A stretch of 38,074 bases of DNA from Clostridia bacterium (GTDB lineage: Bacteria > Bacillota > Clostridia > Oscillospirales > Acutalibacteraceae): contig JAFXAK010000020.1 in the NCBI GenBank assembly GCA_017517135.1, positions 1 through 38,074 on the forward strand. The letters run 5' to 3'. Both the position numbers and the translations under genes were made by a program. The number at the start of each line of letters is the position of its first letter. Within the stretch, counting starts at the first letter, position 1. The notes beneath the pieces are model-generated. The model made no database searches. It was not told the DNA's origin and saw nothing but the letters and a program-made list of their open reading frames with translations. Positions 24,767 to 35,401 of the stretch are shown here, piece after piece.

Positions 24767-27700
24767 ATGCGAATCGCGAAAAAGGCACTAAGCGTATTTT
24801 TATCATTGTTAATGGTATTCACCGCTTGTGCAGTCGGATTGCCCGGTATAGTTGCTCTGGCAGCTGAGGGCGACTCCAAGTACACCAAAGCAGAAGTCAT
24901 AACGCTTGTGAATGCTGCGGTAGCCGGCGGCTATTCGTCAACAAGCAGCGATAATGCGACCAACATCACCGGTGACAACGGTAATGTTCTTGCTGCTGCA
25001 GATGCTATCTTTGACTATGCGGTCAAAACATACCGTGAAGGCAGAAAGGCAGAGTCTGCTTATAACTCAGGTGATACACTTTGTGAAAAGTTTATATCTG
25101 ATTTCAGCTCAAGCTTTTCAGGAACAGCCCTTAATGCAATGAAAGCGCTTGCAACAGATGTGCTTAATCCCAACGGTACAACTGTTTATGGCTACAGCAA
25201 AAGAACCCAATTATCCGACACCTATACGCACACGGCAACCGATAGGTGGAGTAAACCTGCTCCTTTAGCTTCGGTCGGTGCTGATGTTACGGATAGAAGT
25301 GAGATTCCGGCAAGTAAATTCAAATCCAATCCACCGTACAATGTTACCAAAACAGTTGCGATAGATATTAATCTGGATGATTATCTTTGTGGTTTTGATA
25401 CAATTGAAGATATTCCCAGCTCATTTCTCACAAGTGTGAGCTATACCTATGCTCATACTACGGGCAAGTATGCATATGTTACCAAAACCAATCAAGGTGG
25501 CAGTTTCTTTAATTATAAGACAACTACGGACATTACAACCTATACATGGAACTATATGTCCGCTAAGCCTGTAAGAGTTGTTACAAAGAACACAACTGCA
25601 AAGAAGTATCTCAAGTCAATTGATAAGTTCTTCAATGCAGACAGACTTGCTCTTACAAAGGCTGATCTGCTTGAAATGAGCCTTGCAGACCTTGAGTACC
25701 TTAACACTCAGGCAGACGGTTTCCGTACAATGATGAACGAAAACTTCTCTGCTGAAACACTTACTCATTTCGGTTTTGCTCCCGATAAGATCAATACTCT
25801 TATCGACAATATCAATTTTGCATACAGAGCAGTTGCTGCTAAGGCTGCTATTGATACTCTCAATAATTATATCGGCTCCGAATATAACAAAGAAAGCTAT
25901 GCAGAGATGTCTGCACTTTATGCAAAGGTTTCCTCTGCATACAATGTTGTTTTCTCACTTCAGCAGGATGTTATAGATTACATCGTTGGTGACGGCGGTT
26001 ATGCCGAGCAGTATGCAGATGCTCAGGCCCTCAAGGCAGAGGCTGAAGCTTACATAGATACTCTTCATGCTATTATGACAGAGCAGCGTCTTGAAGAGAC
26101 CGTCAATTCAATGATGGCTAAGTATGATGTGTATAACGATCTTCTTGACAAGGAAAACATCGAAGTTCCCACCGATGATGAAATCACTCACCTTGTCAGC
26201 CAGGTAGCTTCCTGGAACGGAATTCTTGCTACCTACACAGGCTATTCTTACTACAGAACATACTACACAACAGATATTGAAGCAAAGTGGAAGGCTTTCT
26301 GCTCCAAGCTTGACGAGGTTGCTGAAGTAAGAGGGCTTAAAGCAGATTATAAGAATTTCTATGATTGGTTCTACTATCTTCTTTATACAACCGAGATTTC
26401 AGATGCTTCTGACGATCAGCTGATGAATATCTACGAGGATACAGAAGCCCGTCTCGGCGAGCTCCGAGCTAAGTATAACGAAATCGTTGATAAGTACGAC
26501 AGCTATACAATCGCTGATAAGATTTTCACAATCAACTATGGCGGCTCTGATTATCTTCTTCAGACTCTTATTGAAAATTCAAAGTCTGCAGGCTATGCAG
26601 CTATAAAGGCAGAGCTTGTTACCAGAGCAGAGGCTGACCTTGATACCGTTATGGTTTACAGCGGTGTAACAACTGTTAACTTTGATAATTTTGCAGCTAT
26701 CAAGTCAACTCTTTCTCATTATAACTACGACCTTTACGATTATGTAACAGGCGGTAACAGAGAAGGCACAAACTGGCTTTCAAGCGATTATGTCAACAAG
26801 CACTCAATGGTGCAGACTCTTCTTGACAGATACCATGCATTCTCAACAACAAACGGTAAGTCTTTCTTCAATGAGGACTTTACCTTCGTTGGTGCAGACG
26901 GCTTCTATGCAATCCGTTATGCCGGCGACCAGACTATAGAGGTTGACGGTGAGGATGAAAACGGTAATCCCATCAAGGTAGAAGAACAGATTGGCTATCC
27001 CAATGATATCGCAAGAGACGGTGCTGATGATAACTACTATGTTGACGAGGAGCTTCTTGTTGACACCGTTAAAAAGATTGATAACTTCATCATCTCCCGT
27101 GACTTCGGTGCTATTGCAGGCTTTATTGACAAAGAAACAGAAGAAGCAACTGATCTTAAAACCTATGTAAATCAGATGCTTGCCGAAATGCTCTACACAG
27201 ACGATATGCTCAACACTCTCGTTGGTGCTGTTTATCCCATGCTTGTTGAGCTTATTAACACAGAGCTTATCGGTGCAATTTCCAACCTTTCCGATCCCCC
27301 TGTTGAGCCTGATATTGCCGGTGCAAATGCGGCAATTGATGTTGGAACCCTGAGTTCTGACCTTGAGGGCTCAAGTAAGGCTAACCTTTTCATTGACGAT
27401 GCAAAATACAACGGCAAGCAGTATCAGAGATACTTATATCAGGCATTTGCAGATTTAGGTCTGTATATCTATCCCACAACACTTGCTGATTCACTTGCAA
27501 TTTCTAACCCCTCCTTCTACGGTAAGGATTCAGAGATTTATGTTGCTCTTAAGGCTGCAGGCAGAGATTGGTCGGCACTTGTTTGTGAAGACGATCCCGA
27601 AACACTCAATGTTGACGAAACAAAGGTACTTGAGTTTGCTTGGGGCGTATACGATCAGGATTCATTCCTTGATGCAATAGCTTGTGTGCTTGATCCCATT

Positions 27701-30700
27701 CTTCCTCTTCTTCAGTCACTTCTTGCAGGTGCATCTTATTCGGAATCTGCATCAAATACAGCTTATGCAATTATGAAAACGGTTAAGTACAGTTTTCTTT
27801 CCGTATCCGATGTTGCTGCATACGGTGATATCGTTCTCGGAATTCAGCCTCTTAACCTTTATGCTGACCTTATAGTACCTCTCTTCCAGGTGCTCGGTGT
27901 TGAGAATATTCCCACTCTCAAGCCCACATGCGGTGCTGACGATATAGTTAATGCTATTTTCGGCACACTTCTCAAGAGAGTAGACCAGATTCTTGATGCT
28001 CCTCTTGATTCTATTCTTACAATTCTTCCCAATCTTGTATACTGGTTGTCAATGGATAGCGTTCAGGAAATTATTGATAACCTTGTTCTCGACCTTAATC
28101 TGGCTTTCGAGCTTGAAATCGATAGCTCGAACTCAGGTACACTCGCAACAATCCTCGGTTGGGTTAATATCGAAGGTCTTATCAACGATATGCTCAAGTT
28201 TGATTTGTCTCTTGATATCGGCGATATGCTCGACCTGTATGACCTTCTCGGCTTTGAAATCACAAATTTCAATGAGGTTCTTGAGTTTGTTGTTCCTATG
28301 TTAGGTCTTGATATTGAGCTTCCTCCCATCAAGCAGCAGGAAATCATCTTCTGCTCCGATTGGACCACCCGTGCAGACGGCTCCGTAAACCTTGTTGCTA
28401 ACAAGGGCGACCTTATGTACTGGTTCCTTGATTATATTATCGGTGCACTTGTTCCCGATGAAAACGGAAACAGCCTCCTTACAGCTCTTCTCGGCTCCGA
28501 TATGGATCCCACTGTAAAGGCAGTTGTTGACAGAGTTGTTTCTCAGCTTATCGGTAATCCCAAGGGTGTTCTTGCCGCTGTCATTGAGCTTCTCAATCCC
28601 ACCACATACGACCTTGAGGAAATGGATTGGATTGAGCAGGGTGACTGGAACTACAACGGCATTGTTGGTGCAAACAATATGTCCATAGTTTACCTCAACT
28701 ACGGTAACGACTGGACACAGGATGATGCAAATTATCTTGTTGATAATATTGATGAAATTGCAGCTTCTGTTCTGGAAATGACCGGTATGGAAATTGATGA
28801 CCTCGGCGGATTCCTTCAGGATAAGGTAAACGGTCTGTTTACAAATGCCAACATCACAGCTCTTGTTGAAATGCTCTGCGGTCTCGGTGATTCTCCCAGC
28901 GGTGTAATTCTTGATATCGTTGCAAATCAGGTTGGTGTTGACATAAGCTCCTGGTTCAACGCATTCGGTTATCTCTATCCCGAAGGAACATGGGCAGAGG
29001 ATGCAGAGGTTATCAGAGCTGACTCTCTTTCCTATGTAAACAACTTCGGTATCGAAGGTGTAGCAAACGAAGACGGCACAATTTCCTGGTTCTTCAACAG
29101 AATGCCTTTGGTTGACGGTGACGGATATACCTTCATCAACATTCTTTCAAGACTTCTCGGCAGTGCGGAAATGCTTATTAAGTTCCTCTTTGCAGGTGAA
29201 GATATTTCAGCATTTGAAGACCTTATCACTGTTAAGGGCTATGAAACCTATGACACAACCTTCGGTCTTCTTCTCACAATGCTCGGAGTTGAAAATATTC
29301 CCACACAGGCAGATTTCAATGCAGATGCAATGGGCAGCTTTAACAATATGCTGCATGCTCTGCTTGATTGGTTCTATACCCTCACTTCTTCCGACGATAT
29401 GATAGCTCAGCTTCTTGAGCTTATTCCCGATGTATTCTACTTTATCGAAAGCAACGGTCTTTCAACATTCCTCCACAATCTGCTTATGCCTGTATGGGTT
29501 CTTGTGGATACCGTAAGACCTATCCTTAATGTGGATATCAACGGTCTTCTTTCCGTAATTGCTTCTGAAGTTCTTAATTACGGTACTCTCAATATTGATG
29601 TTATTCTTGAATACCTCATTCACGGTATTTATATGAAGGACGATTTCGATTTCGTATATTATGCAATCGACATCAACAATCTCAGACTTTCAGATGTTCT
29701 CACTCTTGCTGATACCTATTTCGGCTCCAACCTTGCAACAAGCGGTCTTGTTAAAATCGGTCTTAAGGGCCTTTGCTCAGGTATCGAAAAGGTTGAAAAC
29801 ACAGCAGTAGGCACAATCTACGCAACAACAGTTACTGCAGCAGATGCAATAACAATCCTTATTACAGGTCTTCTTGAGTGTCTCACTCAGCCTGCTAAGG
29901 ACGCTCAGTACACAAACGGCGATGTTATTTTCGGCAAGCTCGCTGAGCTTACAGGTGAAGATTTCATTGCAGACCTTTATTCAATCCTTGTTGAAATCAT
30001 CACAGGTGTTGAATATGAATACACCTCACCCGATTGGGGCTATATGTTTGAAAGCTCAGACCTGTTCTCACTCACACTTCCCGAGCAGTCAGTTGTATAC
30101 CTCGGCTACACAACAGACTGGACTGAGGAAACAGCAGCTACAGTATATGATGCTCTTGATGACATCCTCAATCTTGTTCTTCCCGAGGTTCTCGAAGAGG
30201 GCGAAACTCTCGCAACTCTTATCAACGGTGTACTTACAGACAATGTATACACAGACGAAATCCTCAACACAGTTGTTGAAGCTCTTGTAAATCTTATCGC
30301 AGGTCTTGACGAAACACTTCGCGATACAGTAGATGTTGTTATCAACACAAATATTGCTGAATGGTTTACAATGTGCGAACTCAACGAAGAAACAGGCAAG
30401 TACGAATGCACAGAGACATGGGGCGTTGATGCAGCAGCCGAAGCAGACAAGAAGGATATCTTCGTAGCAGGCATCAAGGAAGTTCTTGCTCCCGCAAATC
30501 AGCTCCTCGCTTGGCTCTTCTTCGGTGATGATTACAAGTTCTTCACAGGCAGCGAAACAAATGAAGACGGTGAATATATATATAATGATATAATCACTAT
30601 CACAGGCGGACAGGGATATGCATACGGCATCGCTCCCATCCTTGAAGCTCTCGGTTGCACAATGCAGCCCGCAGATGCTTACTATGATGCAGCTACAAAG

Positions 30701-33700
30701 ACATACAATGTTGGTAATGCAGTAGAGGATATTCTCGATGCAGTTCTCTCAGTTGTTGACGCTGTTGCTGCAAATCCCGTTGAAGAAGCATTCAAGCTTA
30801 TTCCCAATCTTGTTTACTTCATCAATGCAAACGGTCTTGTTTCAAGTGTAAACAATCTTCTTGCTCCTCTTAACACAATTCTTGAAATGGTTTCTGACCT
30901 CACAGGCGGTGTTCTTGTAAACACACTCCTTCAGGACCTTATCGGCTTTGATATCACAAACCTTTCAACAGAAACTCTTCTCGGTCTTGCTATTGATAAC
31001 GGTGTTAACATTTCTCCCGAAATGATCAACATCATCTGTGACCTCTATGTAGGTAATCTTACAGAATTTACCGCAGCAAACGGCAACAAGGCATACAGAC
31101 TTGATGTAACAGGCTATGAAGGCGATGTTCTTACTCTTATTCTCAGTATCGCTCTCGATCTGTTCAATCTCAATCCCGAGCTCTTCTCAAATCTTCTCGG
31201 TAAAGAAACCTATACTGCAGTTGCAGCTCTTCTTAAAGGTCTTACAATCAACTTTGTTGATATCAACTGGGCATATATGTATGACGGTGACCTTGATAAG
31301 CTCAACAATGACGGCTTCCCCGAGCAGACAATCGATTATCTCGGTTACACAACTGACTGGGATGAAGAAACAGCAGCACTTGTTTACGACGCACTCGACG
31401 AAGTTCTCGCACTTGTTCTCGATTCAACTCTTGAAGAAGGCGAAAATATTGCAACACTCGTAAACGGACTTCTCAATGACAATGTTTACTCAGATGCAGT
31501 TCTTAATTCTGTTGTAGAGCTTATCGTAAACGCTCTTGCAAGCCTTGATGAAGCTATCTATGAAGCAGCAGGTGCAGTGCTTGATGCAGATATCGCTACA
31601 TGGTTCGGTATGTGCGAACTCAATGCAGACGGTAAATATGTATGCACAAAGAATTGGGGCGTAGACGAAGCTGCAGACAAGAAGGCTGTATTTGTAGCAG
31701 GTATCAAGGAAGTTCTTAAACCCGCTAACAAGCTCCTTTCCTGGCTCTTCTTCGGTGAAAAGTATGAGCTCCTCAACGGCACAACTAACGAAGTGCTTAT
31801 CACAATCAACGGCGGTCAGGGCTATGCTTACGGTCTTGTACCCATCCTTGAAGCTCTCGGATGCACAATGCAGCCCGCATCAGCATTCAAGACAGCTGAT
31901 GGCTATGATGTAGGCGCAGCGGTTGAATCAATCCTTGATGCAGCTCTCAAGCTCGTTGACGATATCAGTGCAAATCCCGTAGAAGAAGTATTCGAGCTTC
32001 TTCCCAATGTATTCTACTTTATCAATGCAGAAGGTCTTAAGGCTTCTGTCACAAACCTTCTTGCTCCCGTCAATGCAGTTGTTGAATGTCTTAATCCCTT
32101 AATCGGTGAATTCTCAATCGGTGCAATGCTCACAGACCTTGCAGGCTTCGATGTATCCGATATCACTGTTGATACAATTCTTGCAATCCTCAAGGATAAT
32201 CTCGGCTTCACAGTTAATGATGAAATGGCATATGTTCTCAAGAACCTCTATGTTGGTGAGCCCACAGCATTCGATTCAGCAAGCGGCAGAGATGCTTACA
32301 AGGTTGCATACACTGAAGAAAATGCAGCTGATGTAATGCTCACAATCCTTCTTAGCTTTGCTCTTGATGCATTCAACATCAATGCAGAACTCTTCTCAGA
32401 CCTTCTCGGTGAAGAAACATATTATGCAGTCAAGAATCTTATTCTCGGTGCATCAGAAGAATTCACCTACAGAGAAATGAACTGGGCATATATGTATGAA
32501 GGCGAAGATGCTCTTTCCAAGCTTTATAACGACAATCTTCCCGAGCGTACAGGCGATGCTTATACAATTTATACTCAGTATCAGAATAACTGGAATAAAG
32601 CAACAGCAGAAGAGCTTGATACAATTCTTGATGAGCTTGTTGATGCTATCACAAAGGCAGCTCGCGGCAGCGAGTCCTCTCTCGGCAAGATTCTTGACGA
32701 TGCAATTTCAGGCGGACTTTATCAGGATTCTATCCTCAACAGCCTCATTGAAATGGTAGTTGAGCTTCTTGTTGACTACGAACAGTTTGTTGCAGGTGCA
32801 GGCGCTATTCTCGGTGCTGAAGGCCTTGCAGATTGGTTCGGTTACTGTGAAATTACAACAGATGCAAACGGTAAGACCGTTGTTAAGTGCACAAAGGATT
32901 GGGGCATTGACTCCGCTGCAACAAATGATGCAAAGAGAGAAGCATTTATTAACGGCTTTGTAACAGCTCTCCAGCCTGCATACAGACTTCTTGCTTGGCT
33001 GCTCTTCGGTGAAGATTACACATTCTTCAACGGCACAACAAATGAAGTTCTTGTAACAATCACAGGCGGCGAAGGCTACGATAATGCTATCGTTCCTCTT
33101 CTTGAAGGTGTAAGCGCAACAATGCGCGGCACAGACGGCACATATCTCAACGGCAAGTCCGCAATCAAGTCCGCTGACGAATATTATGTAAACGGCGAAC
33201 TCAATATGGAACAGGCAGTAAGAGATGTATTCACAGCTGTAACAGATTGGCTCTATGATATCTGCGGCGATCTTGCAAATCAGAGCACAGACGGTACTCT
33301 CACTTCAATGCTTGATAAGCTTGCTAACTTCATTTACTTTGTAAATGCAGACGGTCTCAAGGTTGTTGTAAATAATCTCCTTGTTCCCGTAAACAGCCTT
33401 ATCGATGCTCTCAAGCCCTTCGGTGTTGAACTCAATATCGCTGATCTTATTGATCTTGGCGGTGCAGATATCACTGACTTCGATTTCTATGATCTGTTTG
33501 TTCTTCTCGAAGACCTTCTCGCTCTGTACTTCCCCGATTATACTCAGGACTTCCTTGCTACATTCTATATCGGTCAGGTTGTGAAGTACGAATCCGCTAA
33601 CGGTAAGCTTGCTTACTATATGACCTATTCCGAAGAAGAAACAAGAGCTGATATGATCACCTGCATTATCTCCTTCGTTGTTGATGCATTCGAGGATCCC

Positions 33701-35362
33701 AGAAATGCAGGAGTTCTCAGCGGTTGGTTAGGTGCAGATGCTTATAATGCAATCATAAATGTTCTTAACATCAATGCTGCTAAGGCTATGCAGGACTTCA
33801 GCTGGCTCTACACAGAATATGCTGATACCGATGAAATCTTTACTCCCATTGATTCTTCCGTTGCATACGGTCAGGCTTATGACGAAATCTGGACAGAAGA
33901 AATGGCTCAGTATATTGCAGATAACCTTGTTGACTTCACAACAAAGATTATTGCTTTGCTTGGACTTGAAATCAACGGCTATCAGATTAAGAGCGTTGAA
34001 GACCTTATTGACTCTTATCTCAACGGTGACCTTTATACTCAGGCAACAGCAGATTCAATTCTTGACTTCTTCAAGAATCTCACAGATATGTTGGGTGACT
34101 ATGCTGAAATCGGTGATATGGCAATCGCTATTCTTGATAATGCTATCGGCACCTCTATGGGTGAATGGGCAACAATGGAAGTAACCGTTGAAGACGGCAA
34201 CAGAGAATCCTTCGTTGCTGCTCTCAAGGAAATCCTTGCTCCCATCGTTCCTCTCCTTGATGTTCTTCTCTGCGGCGAAGACCTCACATTCTTCTACTCA
34301 TGCGATGACGGCTCAGAGCAGATCACAATCCCCGGCTCAGAGGGTTATGCTTACGGTATTATTCCTCTGTTTGAAGCACTCGGCTGCACAATGCTCACTC
34401 CCGACGAGTTCTATGCTCTTGAGGATGATGCAAAGATTGGTGCAATCCTTGACGCGCTTCTTGACAGAATTGATGTAATAATGCTTGATCCCGTTAATGA
34501 AATCTTTGCAATGCTTCCCGCTATCATCTATTTCATTAACTCAAACGGTCTTGACACATCCGTAAAGAACATCATCAACACAGTTGATACTGTTCTTATG
34601 GCACTTGAACCTGCTCTCGGTGAAGCTGACCTTATGTCTCTCCTCGGCGTTGACCTTGCTGACTATAACTTTGAATACCTCGCTCAGATGCTTGCTGATA
34701 TGATCGGAGAATCAACCAATATGGAAGTTGAAGCTCTTATCGTTGATGCTGTTGCAGAGCTCACAATGGGTAAGGTTATCACATATCAGTCTGCAAACGG
34801 CGAAACCTACTACACAATGGTTTATGCTAACGACGAGCAGCTTAAGGATATGGTAACAATTCTTCTCCGTCTTGCTGTTGACTTCCTTGCAACTGCAGAA
34901 AATGCAGATGCTATTGCAGCACTTCTTGTAAGCAATACAGATAACGAAGAAGCAGCAGACAGCGTAAGAAGCTTCATTTCCCTTGTTCTTCAGGGACTTG
35001 GTGTGAAACCCGCAACAAGCGGTGCTATGGCAACAATCTATTACATCTTCTACGGCCTCAAGCAGGGTGTTGATGTGGTTTATGATAACTACTACGATTC
35101 ATGGATCGCAATTCTCGACATCTTCAAGGAAGATGAAAGACCGATTATTGACAAGTTAGTAACTCTTGTCGGCGGTATCCTCGGTGATTTCGCAGACTTT
35201 GAAAACGGAACAGACGGAACTAACTGCAAGTGTAACTGTCACAGCACAAATGCAATTGTTTCTCTTATCCACACAATCCTTAACATCATCCGCAGAATTC
35301 TCAGACAGACTGAATATCAGTACTGTGCTTGCGGTGTTGACCATTGGGATTTCTCCAAATAA
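24767..35362 (+). CDS. Giant secreted repeat protein (3531 residues), unknown function
   Basis: A signal peptide occupies residues 1-33 (MRIAKKALSVFLSLLM core, AxA-type cleavage near ALAA; Cys21 in FTAC leaves lipidation possible). Residues about 35-760 are mostly helical and coiled-coil-like, beginning SKYTKAEVITLVNAA. From about 765 to 3430 there are six divergent copies of a module of about 400-470 residues. Landmarks recurring in each copy are a D/N-W-x-Y-M start, TxDWxEETA, a V-L-x-P-x-x-x-LL-x-WLFFG helix, GGQGYAYGxxPILEALGC, and NPVEExFxLxPNxxYFINxxGL. The tail (3486-3531) holds CKCNCH, a hydrophobic-basic helix (IVSLIHTILNIIRRILR) and CACGVDHW. The protein is strongly acidic. No LPXTG, SLH or dockerin is seen. 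AAAGGA is 9 nt from the ATG. It is monocistronic, divergent from a two-component system, with two terminators. The family is not recognised; a surface or extracellular role is inferred. Confidence 0.93.
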   Translation: MRIAKKALSVFLSLLMVFTACAVGLPGIVALAAEGDSKYTKAEVITLVNAAVAGGYSSTSSDNATNITGDNGNVLAAADAIFDYAVKTYREGRKAESAYNSGDTLCEKFISDFSSSFSGTALNAMKALATDVLNPNGTTVYGYSKRTQLSDTYTHTATDRWSKPAPLASVGADVTDRSEIPASKFKSNPPYNVTKTVAIDINLDDYLCGFDTIEDIPSSFLTSVSYTYAHTTGKYAYVTKTNQGGSFFNYKTTTDITTYTWNYMSAKPVRVVTKNTTAKKYLKSIDKFFNADRLALTKADLLEMSLADLEYLNTQADGFRTMMNENFSAETLTHFGFAPDKINTLIDNINFAYRAVAAKAAIDTLNNYIGSEYNKESYAEMSALYAKVSSAYNVVFSLQQDVIDYIVGDGGYAEQYADAQALKAEAEAYIDTLHAIMTEQRLEETVNSMMAKYDVYNDLLDKENIEVPTDDEITHLVSQVASWNGILATYTGYSYYRTYYTTDIEAKWKAFCSKLDEVAEVRGLKADYKNFYDWFYYLLYTTEISDASDDQLMNIYEDTEARLGELRAKYNEIVDKYDSYTIADKIFTINYGGSDYLLQTLIENSKSAGYAAIKAELVTRAEADLDTVMVYSGVTTVNFDNFAAIKSTLSHYNYDLYDYVTGGNREGTNWLSSDYVNKHSMVQTLLDRYHAFSTTNGKSFFNEDFTFVGADGFYAIRYAGDQTIEVDGEDENGNPIKVEEQIGYPNDIARDGADDNYYVDEELLVDTVKKIDNFIISRDFGAIAGFIDKETEEATDLKTYVNQMLAEMLYTDDMLNTLVGAVYPMLVELINTELIGAISNLSDPPVEPDIAGANAAIDVGTLSSDLEGSSKANLFIDDAKYNGKQYQRYLYQAFADLGLYIYPTTLADSLAISNPSFYGKDSEIYVALKAAGRDWSALVCEDDPETLNVDETKVLEFAWGVYDQDSFLDAIACVLDPILPLLQSLLAGASYSESASNTAYAIMKTVKYSFLSVSDVAAYGDIVLGIQPLNLYADLIVPLFQVLGVENIPTLKPTCGADDIVNAIFGTLLKRVDQILDAPLDSILTILPNLVYWLSMDSVQEIIDNLVLDLNLAFELEIDSSNSGTLATILGWVNIEGLINDMLKFDLSLDIGDMLDLYDLLGFEITNFNEVLEFVVPMLGLDIELPPIKQQEIIFCSDWTTRADGSVNLVANKGDLMYWFLDYIIGALVPDENGNSLLTALLGSDMDPTVKAVVDRVVSQLIGNPKGVLAAVIELLNPTTYDLEEMDWIEQGDWNYNGIVGANNMSIVYLNYGNDWTQDDANYLVDNIDEIAASVLEMTGMEIDDLGGFLQDKVNGLFTNANITALVEMLCGLGDSPSGVILDIVANQVGVDISSWFNAFGYLYPEGTWAEDAEVIRADSLSYVNNFGIEGVANEDGTISWFFNRMPLVDGDGYTFINILSRLLGSAEMLIKFLFAGEDISAFEDLITVKGYETYDTTFGLLLTMLGVENIPTQADFNADAMGSFNNMLHALLDWFYTLTSSDDMIAQLLELIPDVFYFIESNGLSTFLHNLLMPVWVLVDTVRPILNVDINGLLSVIASEVLNYGTLNIDVILEYLIHGIYMKDDFDFVYYAIDINNLRLSDVLTLADTYFGSNLATSGLVKIGLKGLCSGIEKVENTAVGTIYATTVTAADAITILITGLLECLTQPAKDAQYTNGDVIFGKLAELTGEDFIADLYSILVEIITGVEYEYTSPDWGYMFESSDLFSLTLPEQSVVYLGYTTDWTEETAATVYDALDDILNLVLPEVLEEGETLATLINGVLTDNVYTDEILNTVVEALVNLIAGLDETLRDTVDVVINTNIAEWFTMCELNEETGKYECTETWGVDAAAEADKKDIFVAGIKEVLAPANQLLAWLFFGDDYKFFTGSETNEDGEYIYNDIITITGGQGYAYGIAPILEALGCTMQPADAYYDAATKTYNVGNAVEDILDAVLSVVDAVAANPVEEAFKLIPNLVYFINANGLVSSVNNLLAPLNTILEMVSDLTGGVLVNTLLQDLIGFDITNLSTETLLGLAIDNGVNISPEMINIICDLYVGNLTEFTAANGNKAYRLDVTGYEGDVLTLILSIALDLFNLNPELFSNLLGKETYTAVAALLKGLTINFVDINWAYMYDGDLDKLNNDGFPEQTIDYLGYTTDWDEETAALVYDALDEVLALVLDSTLEEGENIATLVNGLLNDNVYSDAVLNSVVELIVNALASLDEAIYEAAGAVLDADIATWFGMCELNADGKYVCTKNWGVDEAADKKAVFVAGIKEVLKPANKLLSWLFFGEKYELLNGTTNEVLITINGGQGYAYGLVPILEALGCTMQPASAFKTADGYDVGAAVESILDAALKLVDDISANPVEEVFELLPNVFYFINAEGLKASVTNLLAPVNAVVECLNPLIGEFSIGAMLTDLAGFDVSDITVDTILAILKDNLGFTVNDEMAYVLKNLYVGEPTAFDSASGRDAYKVAYTEENAADVMLTILLSFALDAFNINAELFSDLLGEETYYAVKNLILGASEEFTYREMNWAYMYEGEDALSKLYNDNLPERTGDAYTIYTQYQNNWNKATAEELDTILDELVDAITKAARGSESSLGKILDDAISGGLYQDSILNSLIEMVVELLVDYEQFVAGAGAILGAEGLADWFGYCEITTDANGKTVVKCTKDWGIDSAATNDAKREAFINGFVTALQPAYRLLAWLLFGEDYTFFNGTTNEVLVTITGGEGYDNAIVPLLEGVSATMRGTDGTYLNGKSAIKSADEYYVNGELNMEQAVRDVFTAVTDWLYDICGDLANQSTDGTLTSMLDKLANFIYFVNADGLKVVVNNLLVPVNSLIDALKPFGVELNIADLIDLGGADITDFDFYDLFVLLEDLLALYFPDYTQDFLATFYIGQVVKYESANGKLAYYMTYSEEETRADMITCIISFVVDAFEDPRNAGVLSGWLGADAYNAIINVLNINAAKAMQDFSWLYTEYADTDEIFTPIDSSVAYGQAYDEIWTEEMAQYIADNLVDFTTKIIALLGLEINGYQIKSVEDLIDSYLNGDLYTQATADSILDFFKNLTDMLGDYAEIGDMAIAILDNAIGTSMGEWATMEVTVEDGNRESFVAALKEILAPIVPLLDVLLCGEDLTFFYSCDDGSEQITIPGSEGYAYGIIPLFEALGCTMLTPDEFYALEDDAKIGAILDALLDRIDVIMLDPVNEIFAMLPAIIYFINSNGLDTSVKNIINTVDTVLMALEPALGEADLMSLLGVDLADYNFEYLAQMLADMIGESTNMEVEALIVDAVAELTMGKVITYQSANGETYYTMVYANDEQLKDMVTILLRLAVDFLATAENADAIAALLVSNTDNEEAADSVRSFISLVLQGLGVKPATSGAMATIYYIFYGLKQGVDVVYDNYYDSWIAILDIFKEDERPIIDKLVTLVGGILGDFADFENGTDGTNCKCNCHSTNAIVSLIHTILNIIRRILRQTEYQYCACGVDHWDFSK
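27060..35050 (+). repeat. Six tandem divergent coding repeats within the giant gene
   Basis: Approximate copies are R0 27060-28624, R1 28625-30031, R2 30032-31264, R3 31265-32479, R4 32480-33799 and R5 33800-35050. Boundaries use the W-containing landmark (DWIEQGDWN, DWGYMFESS, NWAYMYDGD, NWAYMYEGE, SWLYTEYAD), except R0, which is placed by its interior motifs. R2 and R3 are closest to each other, sharing long identical stretches such as CTMQPA and FVAGIKEVL. R0 and R1 are the most diverged. The period of 1.2-1.4 kb argues for repeated intragenic duplication followed by divergence. Confidence 0.85.
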
Positions 35363-35368
35363 TAAAAT

Positions 35369-35394
35369 CCTCTCACAGGTAATGCTGTGAGAGG
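35369..35394 (+). terminator. First terminator hairpin after the giant gene
   Basis: CCTCTCACAG/CTGTGAGAGG (35369-35378, 35385-35394) is a perfect 10-bp stem 6 bp beyond the stop codon. It is followed by A-rich rather than T-rich sequence, so it may protect the 3' end or act with the next hairpin. Confidence 0.6.
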
Positions 35395-35401
35395 TAAAAA
35401 A

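Noticed and set aside
24541-24867. 108-codon plus-strand frame spanning the leader and start of the giant gene
   Set aside because: It runs through the leader hairpins and overlaps the signal-peptide region in another frame. It has no plausible ribosome site, and its composition is not protein-like.
27060-35050. Repeats considered as a CRISPR or satellite array
   Set aside because: The period is about 1.2-1.4 kb, the similarity is protein-coding and divergent, and there are no short identical repeats with unique spacers.
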